64,000 nucleotides of DNA from Halomonas sp. A40-4. GTDB taxonomy: Bacteria; Pseudomonadota; Gammaproteobacteria; Pseudomonadales; Halomonadaceae. The first letter of the stretch is position 1, and each line of letters begins with the position of its first letter. Below are positions 53,951-64,000 of this stretch, piece after piece. The stretch covers positions 2,666,001-2,730,000 of the forward strand of contig NZ_CP065230.1 of the NCBI RefSeq assembly GCF_015767635.1. The letters are read 5' to 3'. A program made the translations under genes and the position numbers. The notes below the pieces were generated by a model. That model searched no databases. It was not told where the DNA came from and was given only the letters and a program-made list of their open reading frames with translations.

Positions 53951-54685
53951 ATGTTACCTTGGCTATCTTCGCCAATGCCTCACTTCCCTGCCGTCACCTC
54001 GGCGTTGGACTCGCCTAACGGCCTGCTCGCGGCAGGCGGCGAATTAACCCCCGGCTGGCTGGTGGAGGCCTATCGGCGCGGCATCTTCCCCTGGTTCAGC
54101 GACAACGACCCCATCCTGTGGTGGAGCCCCGATCCCCGCATGATACTCCTACCGGAACACTTTAAGCAGCGCCGCAGCTTAACAAAAAAGCTGCGTAATG
54201 CGGGCTTTGAGATTACCGTCGATCAACATTTCGAGCAGGTGATCGACGCCTGTGCCGCCCCCAGGGGCGACGAACCGGGCACCTGGATCACCGATGACAT
54301 GGTTCATGCCTACTGTCAGCTTCAGGCCAATGGCATCGCCCACAGCATTGAAGTGCACCAGCATCAACGCCTGGTAGGTGGTCTTTACGGTATTGCCATG
54401 GGCCCGATGTTTTTCGGCGAGTCCATGTTTTCCCAGGTTCCGGATGCCTCCAAGGTGGCCCTGGCTCATCTCGCCAGTGCCATGCGCGAACGCGGCGGCA
54501 AGCTCATCGACTGTCAGATGCATACGCCCCACCTGGCAAGCCTGGGCGCAACAACAGTCGCCCGGGCGACATTCATCAGCTATCTTGAGAAGTGGTTGCC
54601 AGAGACTGATTTTAGTTTCTCAGCCTCACCGGAGAGTGTGCCCGTCGTACCGCCCTCTCCGTGGCTGGCCGCCATTGGACGCTAG
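53951..54685 (+). CDS. aat: Leucyl/phenylalanyl-tRNA-protein transferase
   Basis: A 244-residue enzyme that adds Leu or Phe to N-terminal Arg/Lys, creating N-degrons for ClpAPS. Signature blocks: NGLLAAGGELTPGWLVEAYRRGIFPW, WWSPDPRMIL, and GLYGIAMGPMFFGESMFS. ATG53951 has GGAG 6 bases upstream. It is followed by bpt, another N-terminal aminoacyl transferase, and the clpAS genes are within 5 kb. Confidence 0.97.
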   Translation: MLPWLSSPMPHFPAVTSALDSPNGLLAAGGELTPGWLVEAYRRGIFPWFSDNDPILWWSPDPRMILLPEHFKQRRSLTKKLRNAGFEITVDQHFEQVIDACAAPRGDEPGTWITDDMVHAYCQLQANGIAHSIEVHQHQRLVGGLYGIAMGPMFFGESMFSQVPDASKVALAHLASAMRERGGKLIDCQMHTPHLASLGATTVARATFISYLEKWLPETDFSFSASPESVPVVPPSPWLAAIGR

Positions 54686-54744
54686 TTTTCCAGCCATGTT
54701 GACAGGCTAACGGCGACAACGTTAACCCCATCAGGAGGCAAATT

Positions 54745-55479
54745 GTGAGCAGCAACGCTCCCCGTCGGCTCGTTCGCGACCTGCGCTTCTTTTTGACAGT
54801 GCCGCATGCCTGTAGCTACCTGCCCGACCAGGAAGCCACCACGCTGTTTCTGGACCCTCAGGAATCGCCCATGCCTGGCGTTTACGACTCGCTTTCATTG
54901 CTCGGGTTTCGGCGCAGCGGTCGCCATTTATACCGTCCGCACTGCGAAGGCTGTAACGCCTGCCGCTCCGTGCGCGTGCCTGTGGCGCATTTTGCACCGA
55001 ATCGTACCCAACGGCGAATCAGCCGGCGCAATGAGGACATCACCACGCACATTACCCCGGCGTACTTTGATACACGCCACTACGCGCTCTACGCCGACTA
55101 TATCAATCATCGCCACGCCGATGGCGATATGTACCCTCCCAGCCGCGAACAGTACCGGACGTTTTTGACCCTGGACGAGCCCTATGCGCAATTGATGGAG
55201 CTTTACCTGGGGGACAGGCTGATTGGCGTGGCCGCCTTCGATGAGCTTGAACACGGCCTCTCGGCCATCTATACCTTCTTTAGCGTCGATGAAAGCCTCG
55301 ACAAGCGCTCGCTGGGCACCCTGGCCATTTTACGGCTTATCGAATTGACCCATGACAAGGGGCTACCCCACCTGTACCTCGGTTACTGGATAGAAGCGTG
55401 CCGAAAAATGCGTTACAAGCAGAATTTTACGCCGCTTGAGGTACTTGATGGTCGCCAATGGCGAGAATTAATTCGGTAA
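54745..55479 (+). CDS. bpt: Aspartate/glutamate leucyltransferase (Bpt)
   Basis: A 244-residue transferase that adds leucine to proteins with N-terminal Asp or Glu. The family cysteine motif is in HCEGCNACRSVRVPV, and the C-terminal GNAT-like domain has YLGYWIEACRKMRYK. Starts at GTG54745 with AGGAGG 6 bases upstream. It lies 59 bp after aat; with ClpS and ClpA nearby, the whole bacterial N-degron pathway is in one block. Confidence 0.96.
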   Translation: MSSNAPRRLVRDLRFFLTVPHACSYLPDQEATTLFLDPQESPMPGVYDSLSLLGFRRSGRHLYRPHCEGCNACRSVRVPVAHFAPNRTQRRISRRNEDITTHITPAYFDTRHYALYADYINHRHADGDMYPPSREQYRTFLTLDEPYAQLMELYLGDRLIGVAAFDELEHGLSAIYTFFSVDESLDKRSLGTLAILRLIELTHDKGLPHLYLGYWIEACRKMRYKQNFTPLEVLDGRQWRELIR

Positions 55480-55498
55480 TTAGCCACGCTTTTTTGCC

Positions 55499-55527
55499 TT
55501 GACGGCAGCCTTGCGGCACAATATAGC
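55499..55527 (+). promoter_or_regulatory. Sigma-70 promoter of infA
   Basis: TTGACG (55499-55504) and TATAGC (55522-55527) are 17 bp apart, 20 bp after the bpt stop and 90 bp before the infA start, so infA probably has its own strong promoter. Confidence 0.7.
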
Positions 55528-55616
55528 GCTATCCGAGGTGGTGGCTAAAAACACTGCCCAATGCCCAGTCGTTTTGAGCATACCCATTACGTTAAATTAA
55601 GTGAGGAATTGCCTAT

Positions 55617-55835
55617 ATGGCACGCGAAGATCATATTGAAATGGATGGCGTTATTGTCGATACCCTACCCAACACCATGTTCCGTGTTGAGCTGGAAAAC
55701 GGTCACGTCGTCACAGCGCATATCTCCGGAAAAATGCGTAAAAACTACATCCGCATCCTGACCGGCGATAAAGTCAAGGTTGAGCTGACGCCTTACGATC
55801 TGTCCAAAGGCCGTATCGTCTACCGTTCGCGCTAA
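55617..55835 (+). CDS. infA: Translation initiation factor IF-1
   Basis: A 72-residue S1-domain protein, the usual size. The whole sequence ([20 protein letters not shown], then [19 protein letters not shown] and [21 protein letters not shown]) is that of IF-1, which binds the 30S A-site. It sits between bpt and the convergent clpA, as in many gammaproteobacteria, and has its own promoter. Confidence 0.98.
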   Translation: MAREDHIEMDGVIVDTLPNTMFRVELENGHVVTAHISGKMRKNYIRILTGDKVKVELTPYDLSKGRIVYRSR

Positions 55836-55886
55836 GGCGCCCAGCAGGTGTCACAGCACCCTGCCCGTCACCCAGCTTTGATGCCC

Positions 55887-55928
55887 GCTCGACCCAAACA
55901 GCTCGACCCAAACAGCTCGACCCAAACA
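55887..55928. repeat. Three perfect 14-bp tandem repeats
   Basis: GCTCGACCCAAACA is repeated three times without change between infA and clpA. No protein or RNA role is evident; the copy number probably varies among strains by slippage. Confidence 0.85.
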
Positions 55929-55932
55929 ACAA

Positions 55933-55953
55933 CGCCCCGTCAATGACAGGGCG
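55933..55953 (-). terminator. Terminator between infA and clpA
   Basis: A 9-bp stem with one G-T pair (CGCCCTGTC / GACGGGGCG on the minus strand), followed by TTGTTGTTT. It lies about 30 bp past the clpA stop and may also act for infA. Confidence 0.75.
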
Positions 55954-55983
55954 CTGCGTTGTTTGCCTCAACCTGCGCGCCCG

Positions 55984-58260
55984 TTAGGGCGCATCGGCCA
56001 TTTCCGACTCGGTGGATAAGCGCAGCTCGCCTTCTTCCAGGCTGACGTGCACGATACCCCCCTGATCGGCAAGCTCGCCAAACAGGATCATCTCTGCCAG
56101 CGGCTTTTTGAGTTTCTCCTGAATCAGCCGTGCCATCGGGCGCGCGCCCATGTCCGGGTCGTACCCCAGTTCCGCCAGCCAATCGCGGGCCATATCGTCG
56201 ACTTCCAACTGAACACGCTTCTCATCCAGCTGCGCTTGCAGCTCGATCAGGAACTTGTCGACCACGTTGCGCACAACCGACGTTGGCAGCGAATGGAACT
56301 GAATGATGCCGTCCAGACGGTTGCGGAACTCTGGCGAGAAGGTGCGACGAATGACTTCCATCGCATCGGTCGAGTGATCCTGGCTTTGGAACCCGATCGA
56401 GCGCCGTGCCGCCTGCTCTGCCCCGGCGTTGGAGGTCATGATCAGGATGACGTGCCGGAAGTCGGCTTCGCGGCCGTTGTTATCGGTCAGGCGACCGTGG
56501 TCCATCACCTGCAGCAGCAGGTTGAAGACTTCCGGGTGCGCTTTCTCGATTTCATCCAGCAGCAGTACGCAGTGGGGCTGTTTAGTCACCGCCTCGGTCA
56601 ACAGGCCACCCTGGTCGTAGCCCACATACCCCGGGGGTGCCCCGATCAGCCGGGACACGGTGTGCCGTTCCATGTACTCCGACATATCAAAGCGCACAAG
56701 CTCGATCCCCATGATATGCGAGAGCTGCTTGGCCACCTCGGTTTTACCCACCCCGGTCGGACCGGCGAACAGGAAGCTGCCTACCGGCTTGTCAGGCGAC
56801 TTCAGTCCGGCGCGAGACAGCTTGATGGCGGCGGACAGGGTATCGATGGCCTCATCCTGTCCAAACACCAGCATTTTCAGGTCGCGGTCAAGCTTTTCAA
56901 GCAGCTTGCGATCCGAACTGGACACGCTCTTCGGCGGAATCCGGGCAATCGACGCAACCACTGCCTCAACCTGTTCCACATCAATGGTATCGACACGCAC
57001 CTCTTCCGGCAGTAGACGCTGGTGCGCCCCGGCTTCATCAATCACGTCGATGGCCTTGTCCGGAAGGTAGCGATCATTGATGTAACGGTCTGCCAGGCGG
57101 GCCGCGCTTTCAAGCGCCCCATCGGTGTACTTGAGAGCATGGTGCTCCTCGAACCGTGACCGCAGCCCCTGCAGAATCTTGATGGTGTCTTCCACCGACG
57201 GTGCCATGACGTCGACTTTCTGGAAGCGGCGCGCCAAGGCACGATCTTTCTCGAAGATACCGCGGTATTCCTGGAAAGTGGTCGAACCAATGCAGCGCAA
57301 CTCGCCCGAGGAAAGCAACGGCTTGAGCAGATTGGATGCATCCATCACACCGCCCGACGCAGCCCCTGCGCCGATCACGGTGTGGATCTCGTCGATGAAC
57401 AGAACGGCATTGGGCTGTTTGCGTAACTCAGCCAGCAGGCTCTTCAGCCGCTTCTCGAAGTCGCCGCGGTATTTGGTACCTGCCAGCAACGCGCCCATAT
57501 CCAGCGAGTACACCACGGCATCAGCAATCACTTCCGGGACATCTTCTTCGACGATACGCTTGGCCAGGCCTTCGGCAACCGCCGTTTTACCCACGCCAGC
57601 TTCGCCTACCAGTAGCGGGTTATTCTTGCGGCGCCGTGCCAGAATCTGTACCACGCGTTCGAGTTCGTGGTCGCGGCCAATCAGGGGATCGATCTTGCCC
57701 AGACGCGCTTGCTCGTTGAGGTTGGTGGCGTAGCCAGTAAGCGGATGAGCAGCCCCTTCGGTGCTGCCTTCCTCGGCCTCTTCACCTTCCTGCTGGGAAG
57801 GCGATGGCGAGGGGCCGTGACCCGACACTTTCGAAATGCCATGCGCGATGTAATTGACTGCATCCACCCGAGCCACATTCTGCTGCTTGAGGAAGTAGAC
57901 GGCCTGACTTTCCTGCTCGGAAAAGATTGCCACCAGCACATTGGCACCGGTCACTTCACTTTTCCCGGAGGACTGCACGTGGAACACGGCCCGCTGCAGT
58001 ACTCGCTGAAAGCCTAACGTGGGCTGCGTTTCGCGGTCGCCCTGGCCTTCAGGAATCAGCGGCGTGGTCGAATTGATGAAGTCCTGCAAATCGGACCGCA
58101 GCTTGTCGAGGTTTGCCCCACAGGCCTTCAACACATCCATCGCCGAGGCGTTGTCCAACAGCGCCAGCAGTAGATGCTCGACGGTCATGAACTCGTGGCG
58201 CTTGGAGCGTGCCACGGTAAAGGCCGTGTTCAGGGTCAGTTCAAGTTCTTTGCTCAGCAT
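55984..58260 (-). CDS. clpA: ATP-dependent Clp protease ATP-binding subunit ClpA
   Basis: A 758-residue Hsp100 unfoldase. It has the N-terminal ClpS-binding repeat domain (ELELTLNTAFTVARSKRHEF), first AAA+ module (Walker A GEAGVGKT) and second (GPTGVGKTE), and the IGL-type ClpP-docking loop is expected in the second half. E. coli ClpA is 758 residues too. With ClpP (not here) it degrades N-degron proteins delivered by ClpS, which is encoded just upstream. Confidence 0.97.
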   Translation of the reverse strand: MLSKELELTLNTAFTVARSKRHEFMTVEHLLLALLDNASAMDVLKACGANLDKLRSDLQDFINSTTPLIPEGQGDRETQPTLGFQRVLQRAVFHVQSSGKSEVTGANVLVAIFSEQESQAVYFLKQQNVARVDAVNYIAHGISKVSGHGPSPSPSQQEGEEAEEGSTEGAAHPLTGYATNLNEQARLGKIDPLIGRDHELERVVQILARRRKNNPLLVGEAGVGKTAVAEGLAKRIVEEDVPEVIADAVVYSLDMGALLAGTKYRGDFEKRLKSLLAELRKQPNAVLFIDEIHTVIGAGAASGGVMDASNLLKPLLSSGELRCIGSTTFQEYRGIFEKDRALARRFQKVDVMAPSVEDTIKILQGLRSRFEEHHALKYTDGALESAARLADRYINDRYLPDKAIDVIDEAGAHQRLLPEEVRVDTIDVEQVEAVVASIARIPPKSVSSSDRKLLEKLDRDLKMLVFGQDEAIDTLSAAIKLSRAGLKSPDKPVGSFLFAGPTGVGKTEVAKQLSHIMGIELVRFDMSEYMERHTVSRLIGAPPGYVGYDQGGLLTEAVTKQPHCVLLLDEIEKAHPEVFNLLLQVMDHGRLTDNNGREADFRHVILIMTSNAGAEQAARRSIGFQSQDHSTDAMEVIRRTFSPEFRNRLDGIIQFHSLPTSVVRNVVDKFLIELQAQLDEKRVQLEVDDMARDWLAELGYDPDMGARPMARLIQEKLKKPLAEMILFGELADQGGIVHVSLEEGELRLSTESEMADAP

Positions 58261-58397
58261 GGCAGTCCCCTTTTCGCTACATCCTAGGGCATAGTGCCAA
58301 CTAGGCTTGCGTCGGATCAGTTTAATCGACCGGCACCTTCAACATCGGGTACAAATCGTACAGTTGCAAGCCCACCTACCGATTTTTTTCAACGTTC

Positions 58398-58721
58398 TCA
58401 ATCGGCGGCTTCAATATCGCTCATTAAAGGATGCTCGCACTCCTGGGCGTATTCGTTCACTTGGTAACTTTTGGTTTCAGCAATGTCTCGGGTGAACACC
58501 CCGCAGGTCGCCTTGCCCTGGGTGTGCACCGCCAACATCACCTGAACGGCTTTTTCACTATCCATGTTAAAGAAGCCTTGCAGCACTTCGATAACAAACT
58601 CCATCGGCGTGAAGTCGTCGTTATGTAGCACCACCTTGAAAAGTGGCGGCTGAGCCAACTCAGGCTCGGCAGACTGCACCGTCAGGTCGTCGTCATAATC
58701 AGGCATATCGGGGCGTGTCAT
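58398..58721 (-). CDS. clpS: ATP-dependent Clp protease adaptor ClpS
   Basis: A 107-residue adaptor from ATG58721 (MTRPDMPDYDD). The core FKVVLHNDDFTPMEFVIEVLQ and MLAVHTQGKATCGVFTRDIAETK contains the N-degron pocket and ClpA-binding surface. A longer form from ATG58772 (124 residues) is possible; neither start has a strong ribosome site and E. coli ClpS has 106. It precedes clpA by about 140 bp. Confidence 0.95.
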   Translation of the reverse strand: MTRPDMPDYDDDLTVQSAEPELAQPPLFKVVLHNDDFTPMEFVIEVLQGFFNMDSEKAVQVMLAVHTQGKATCGVFTRDIAETKSYQVNEYAQECEHPLMSDIEAAD

Positions 58722-58904
58722 GCCCGCTTCAAGCGAAGTCGCGCCCGGGTATGAACTGTTAGTGTGGGACATAAGCAGCAAGGTTTTTCATCTCTCGGCT
58801 GACGGGCAACATCGTAAATACATGGTGTGCTATGTATAAGACGTGCGCAATCAGCAAGGGTTCATGGAAATATCAAAATTATCACACTAGGCCGGACAAA
58901 AAAC

Positions 58905-58928
58905 CCCCGCCCGACGAGCGGGCGAGGG
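58905..58928 (-). terminator. Terminator downstream of icd
   Basis: A 6-bp GC core (CGCCCG / CGGGCG), extended by a second CCC/GGG pairing past a bulge, is followed on the minus strand by a run of T. It is 26 bp past the icd stop. Confidence 0.85.
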
Positions 58929-58953
58929 CTTTACACAACGGCGGCCTGATGCG

Positions 58954-61221
<2,268 letters not shown>

Positions 61222-61278
61222 TTATTAATTCGTAAGCTAAGCGGTTCATTAAGCAAGCAACCCTACCGCGAAGCGTGC

Positions 61279-61304
61279 GGAGCCTTTTAGGTGGCTCCTT
61301 TTTT
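61279..61304 (+). terminator. Orphan plus-strand terminator upstream of icd
   Basis: GGAGCC and GGCTCC form a 6-bp stem around an 8-base loop, followed directly by six T on the plus strand. No plus-strand gene lies upstream of it in the gap between icd and rluE. It could end a small RNA, or attenuate transcripts entering rluE. Confidence 0.6.
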
Positions 61305-61420
61305 CACAAGGTGATTGATCGGTGGTGGTGACGACCCCAGCGGCCACGCAGGAGTATACCAGCGCTGAACGTTAACCGCATGAGCGATTGTCGACAAATC
61401 AAGGCCGGGCCCAAACCACG

Positions 61421-62035
61421 ATGAGCAACCTCTACCTATTGCATAAACCTTACCGCATGCTCTCCCAGTTCACCGACCCTCAGGGCCGTGCCACTCTTGC
61501 GGATATCATCGAAGTCCCCGGCGTTTACGCGGCCGGGCGGCTCGACTACGACTCCGAGGGCCTGCTGCTGCTCAGCGATGACGGCAACCTTATCCATCGC
61601 ATTGCCCACCCGCGTCACAAACAACCCAAAACCTATTGGGTCCAGGTCGAAGGTCGCATGGACGATGCCGCGCTAGCGGCCCTGAAAAACGGCGTGACAT
61701 TAAAAGATGGACCCACGCTGCCCGCCAAGGTTCGTCGCATGGAAACGCCCAACATCGCGCCGCGCGAGCCAGCCATAGATCCCAAACGTCACCCATCCAC
61801 CAGCTGGCTGGAGCTGACCATCAGCGAAGGCCGCAATCGTCAGGTAAGACGCATGACCGCCCATGTCGGCTTCCCCACGCTGCGCCTCATTCGCGCCGCT
61901 ATTGGCGCCTGGCAGCTTGGCGAACTGGCGCCCGGCGAGTGGCGCCGGGAAACCCTTCATGCGCCTCGAAGCACATCCCGGCCCAAGCCGTCCAGCCAGC
62001 GCAAACGGCCCACTTCAGGACGCAGGCGGTCATGA
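61421..62035 (+). CDS. rluE: 23S rRNA pseudouridine(2457) synthase
   Basis: A 204-residue pseudouridine synthase of the RluE/RsuA family, without the S4 domain. The catalytic aspartate is in AGRLDYDSEGLLLL. The C-terminal PTSWLEL-like region and EGRNRQVRRMTAHVGFPTLRLIR match E. coli RluE. A basic tail of about 25 residues follows. The start is ATG61421. It overlaps nudJ by ATGA. Confidence 0.93.
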   Translation: MSNLYLLHKPYRMLSQFTDPQGRATLADIIEVPGVYAAGRLDYDSEGLLLLSDDGNLIHRIAHPRHKQPKTYWVQVEGRMDDAALAALKNGVTLKDGPTLPAKVRRMETPNIAPREPAIDPKRHPSTSWLELTISEGRNRQVRRMTAHVGFPTLRLIRAAIGAWQLGELAPGEWRRETLHAPRSTSRPKPSSQRKRPTSGRRRS

Positions 62036-62475
62036 CGAACACACTTCACAGTACCTGCGCCTGCGTCATCCAGCGGGGCGCACGTTTCCTGATGGTCGAG
62101 GAAGCCCGCGGCGGCACGGCCACGGTATTCAACCAACCAGCCGGACACATTGAGCCGGGCGAAGGCCCCATGGCCGCTATTTTACGCGAGGTCGCCGAAG
62201 AAACCGCCTGGCAGGTCACGCTGACCGGCTATCTGGGGCTCTATATTTTCCATACCCCCCAGGGGAAAACCTTTCACAGTCATGGGTTCATCGCCACGCC
62301 CACGACGTTCCTCGCCACACCGCTGGACATCGATATCACCGCGACCCACTGGCTGACGCTTGCCGAAATTCAGGCGCTCAATAGCGCGGGTCGACTGCGT
62401 AGCCCGCTGGTGATCACCCGCATCGAAGACGCCATGCAAGGTAACGGCTACCCCTTGAACGTTATCCGCGAGTGA
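62032..62475 (+). CDS. nudJ: Nudix hydrolase NudJ (phosphatase)
   Basis: A 147-residue Nudix protein with a complete Nudix box (GHIEPGEGPMAAILREVAEE). The beginning HSTCACVIQRGARFLMVEE and the order rluE-nudJ-mnmA-hflD match E. coli NudJ (YmfB), which acts on nucleoside and thiamin pyrophosphates. The start overlaps the rluE stop by ATGA. Confidence 0.93.
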   Translation: MTNTLHSTCACVIQRGARFLMVEEARGGTATVFNQPAGHIEPGEGPMAAILREVAEETAWQVTLTGYLGLYIFHTPQGKTFHSHGFIATPTTFLATPLDIDITATHWLTLAEIQALNSAGRLRSPLVITRIEDAMQGNGYPLNVIRE

Positions 62476-62544
62476 ACCACTCGAAGCGCCATGGCTCCAT
62501 CGTGTATAATCACCGCCTGATTGCACACTCAACCGAGGATGGCG

Positions 62545-63699
62545 ATGACATCCATCACTGGCACCACGATGCCTAAAAGCACGCCCGATACACCTCCCAC
62601 CGGCAAGGTGATTGTCGGCATGTCCGGCGGCGTTGACTCCTCCGTCTCAGCCTTGCTGCTGTTGCAACAAGGCTACGAGGTCGAAGGCCTGTTCATGAAG
62701 AATTGGGACGAAGACGACGGCACGGAGTACTGCACGGCGAAGGAAGACCTCGCTGACGCCGAGGCGGTGTGCGAGAAGCTGGGCATCAAGCTGCACACGG
62801 CCAACTTTGCCGCCGAATACTGGGATAACGTTTTCGAGCACTTTCTGGCCGAGTACAAAGCGGGCCGCACGCCCAATCCGGACATCCTTTGCAACCGGGA
62901 AATCAAGTTCAAGGTCTTTCTCGAATACGCAGAGATGCTTGGCGCGGACAAAATCGCCACCGGTCATTACGTTCGTCAAGGGGTACGAGAAGGTCGCCCG
63001 CGCCTGCTGAAAGGCCTGGACGCCAACAAGGACCAGAGCTACTTCCTGCACGCCGTGCCTGAAGCCGCCATCGCCCGCACGCTGTTTCCGGTAGGTGAGC
63101 TCGAGAAGCCCGCCGTTCGCGCGCTGGCCGAGCAGCACGACCTGGTGACTGCCAAGAAGAAAGACTCCACAGGCATCTGCTTTATCGGCGAACGGCGCTT
63201 CAGTGATTTCCTGAAGCAGTACCTGCCTGCCCAGCCCGGCACCATCGAAACCCCCGACGGCGACGTGATTGGCGAGCACATGGGGTTGATGTACTACACC
63301 CTGGGCCAACGTCAGGGGCTGGGTATCGGCGGCCTGGCCAACTACTCTGAAGACCCGTGGTATGTCGCTGAAAAAGACCTGGATCGCAACGTGCTGGTGG
63401 CCGTGCAAGGCAAGCACCACTCGCTGCTCTACAGCGATGCCCTGGTCACCGAGGCGATGGACTGGGTCGCCGGTGAGCCACCGGTGACCCAGGGACGTTT
63501 CAAGGCCAAAACCCGCTACCGCCAGAGCGACCGCGGCTGCGATATCATCACCAGGCCCGATGGCAGTGTCGAGGTGCATTTCGATGAGCCTCAACGCGCC
63601 GTTACCCCAGGCCAGTCGCTGGTTCTTTACGACGGCGATATCTGCCTGGGCGGCGGCGTGATTCACTCCACATGGAAGGCAACCGAGGCAGCCGCATGA
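62545..63699 (+). CDS. mnmA: tRNA-specific 2-thiouridylase MnmA
   Basis: A 384-residue enzyme that thiolates the wobble uridine of tRNA Lys, Glu and Gln. PP-loop GMSGGVDSS is near the start, and catalytic cysteines lie in [12 protein letters not shown] and [15 protein letters not shown]62545 has GAGG 6 bases upstream; ATG62539 is possible. It follows nudJ by about 70 bp and overlaps hflD by ATGA. Its tRNA-Glu substrate has three copies in this window. Confidence 0.96.
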   Translation: MTSITGTTMPKSTPDTPPTGKVIVGMSGGVDSSVSALLLLQQGYEVEGLFMKNWDEDDGTEYCTAKEDLADAEAVCEKLGIKLHTANFAAEYWDNVFEHFLAEYKAGRTPNPDILCNREIKFKVFLEYAEMLGADKIATGHYVRQGVREGRPRLLKGLDANKDQSYFLHAVPEAAIARTLFPVGELEKPAVRALAEQHDLVTAKKKDSTGICFIGERRFSDFLKQYLPAQPGTIETPDGDVIGEHMGLMYYTLGQRQGLGIGGLANYSEDPWYVAEKDLDRNVLVAVQGKHHSLLYSDALVTEAMDWVAGEPPVTQGRFKAKTRYRQSDRGCDIITRPDGSVEVHFDEPQRAVTPGQSLVLYDGDICLGGGVIHSTWKATEAAA

Positions 63700-64000
63700 A
63701 CCCAACGCCGATACACCGCGCGCCGGAAAACCCGACCGCGCGCCAAGCCCTTGCGCTAGCGGGGGTCTTTCAGGCCGCCAGCCTGGTGGACGAACTGGCC
63801 CGCACCGGCCAGGTTGAAACGCGCGCCTGGGAAACGCTGATCGAAGCCACCAGCAACCCCAACCCGGAAAGCTTTGAGGCGATCTACGGCGGCCACCCCA
63901 ACAACCTGCGCCAGGGGCTCGACACCCTCGAGATGCTGGTCGGCCGGGAACAGGCCAACCCGGTGGTACTGCGCTATGGCTTCTCACTGCTATTGCTCAT
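63696..64000 (+). CDS. hflD: High frequency lysogenization protein HflD homologue (partial)
   Basis: The first 101 residues of a helical protein that runs past the window. [22 protein letters not shown] and [13 protein letters not shown] match HflD (YcfC), an all-alpha membrane-associated protein that binds phage lambda CII in E. coli. The place right after mnmA, with ATGA overlap, is conserved in gammaproteobacteria (mnmA-hflD-purB). Confidence 0.93.
   Translation, partial: MNPTPIHRAPENPTARQALALAGVFQAASLVDELARTGQVETRAWETLIEATSNPNPESFEAIYGGHPNNLRQGLDTLEMLVGREQANPVVLRYGFSLLLL

Noticed and set aside
62647-63987. 446-codon minus-strand frame over mnmA and hflD
   Set aside because: The plus strand encodes clear MnmA motifs and an HflD start; the minus frame has no family resemblance.

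Overview
The window is about 64 kb of a bacterial chromosome with moderately high GC. The gene set and local orders point to a halophilic gammaproteobacterium of the Halomonadaceae (Halomonas-like): nrdR-ribD-ribB-ribH-nusB-thiL-pgpA, ftsK-lolA, aat-bpt-infA facing clpA/clpS, monomeric NADP isocitrate dehydrogenase, and a very large NAD-glutamate dehydrogenase. The family-level name is inferred from protein resemblance, not from a search.

Left edge (1-5981): the right end of an integrative element that continues beyond the window. All genes point right: ribbon-helix-helix-like small genes, an Ogr/Delta zinc-finger activator, a large primase-helicase, a DksA/TraR-type zinc finger, unknown phage-type proteins, an AlpA-type regulator and a tyrosine integrase. 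The element stops at the 3' end of tRNA-Ser(GGA), the likely attachment site. The Ogr/Delta protein suggests a P4-like phage satellite or a P2-related prophage.

6-16 kb: small accessory operons (thioesterase plus nitroreductase; queF; a YadGH-type ABC exporter), then a tRNA operon with three Glu(TTC)-Gly(GCC) pairs and two degenerate tRNA-Gly 'stubs'. Next is a catabolic operon of a TRAP transporter and a gamma-glutamyltransferase-fold hydrolase behind a perfect 16-bp palindrome, followed by msrB.

16-36 kb: an Aer-like energy-taxis receptor with an added periplasmic domain, lon with a candidate heat-shock promoter, a YdgA-like protein, and the riboflavin/thiamine/phospholipid operon (RibB fused to a dead-looking RibA domain, no ribE). 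Then come a GH13_18 sugar phosphorylase divergent from nrdR, dsbG, a YeeE/YedE pair, a RbgA-like GTPase, alaA, htpX (candidate heat-shock promoter) and pdxB.

36-50 kb: a small WGR-like protein, a glutaredoxin-like gene, rlmL, rmf with a long leader, pyrD, the 1607-residue NAD-GDH, trmA, murI, a hemerythrin-like protein and rarA.

50-64 kb: lolA and ftsK, then an N-degron group (aat, bpt, infA, clpA, clpS), icd, rluE, nudJ, mnmA and the start of hflD. Most of the window is core chromosome. The accessory interest lies in the tRNA-Ser element, the tRNA-stub array, the TRAP operon, the sugar phosphorylase and a few unexplained intergenic RNA-like signals.
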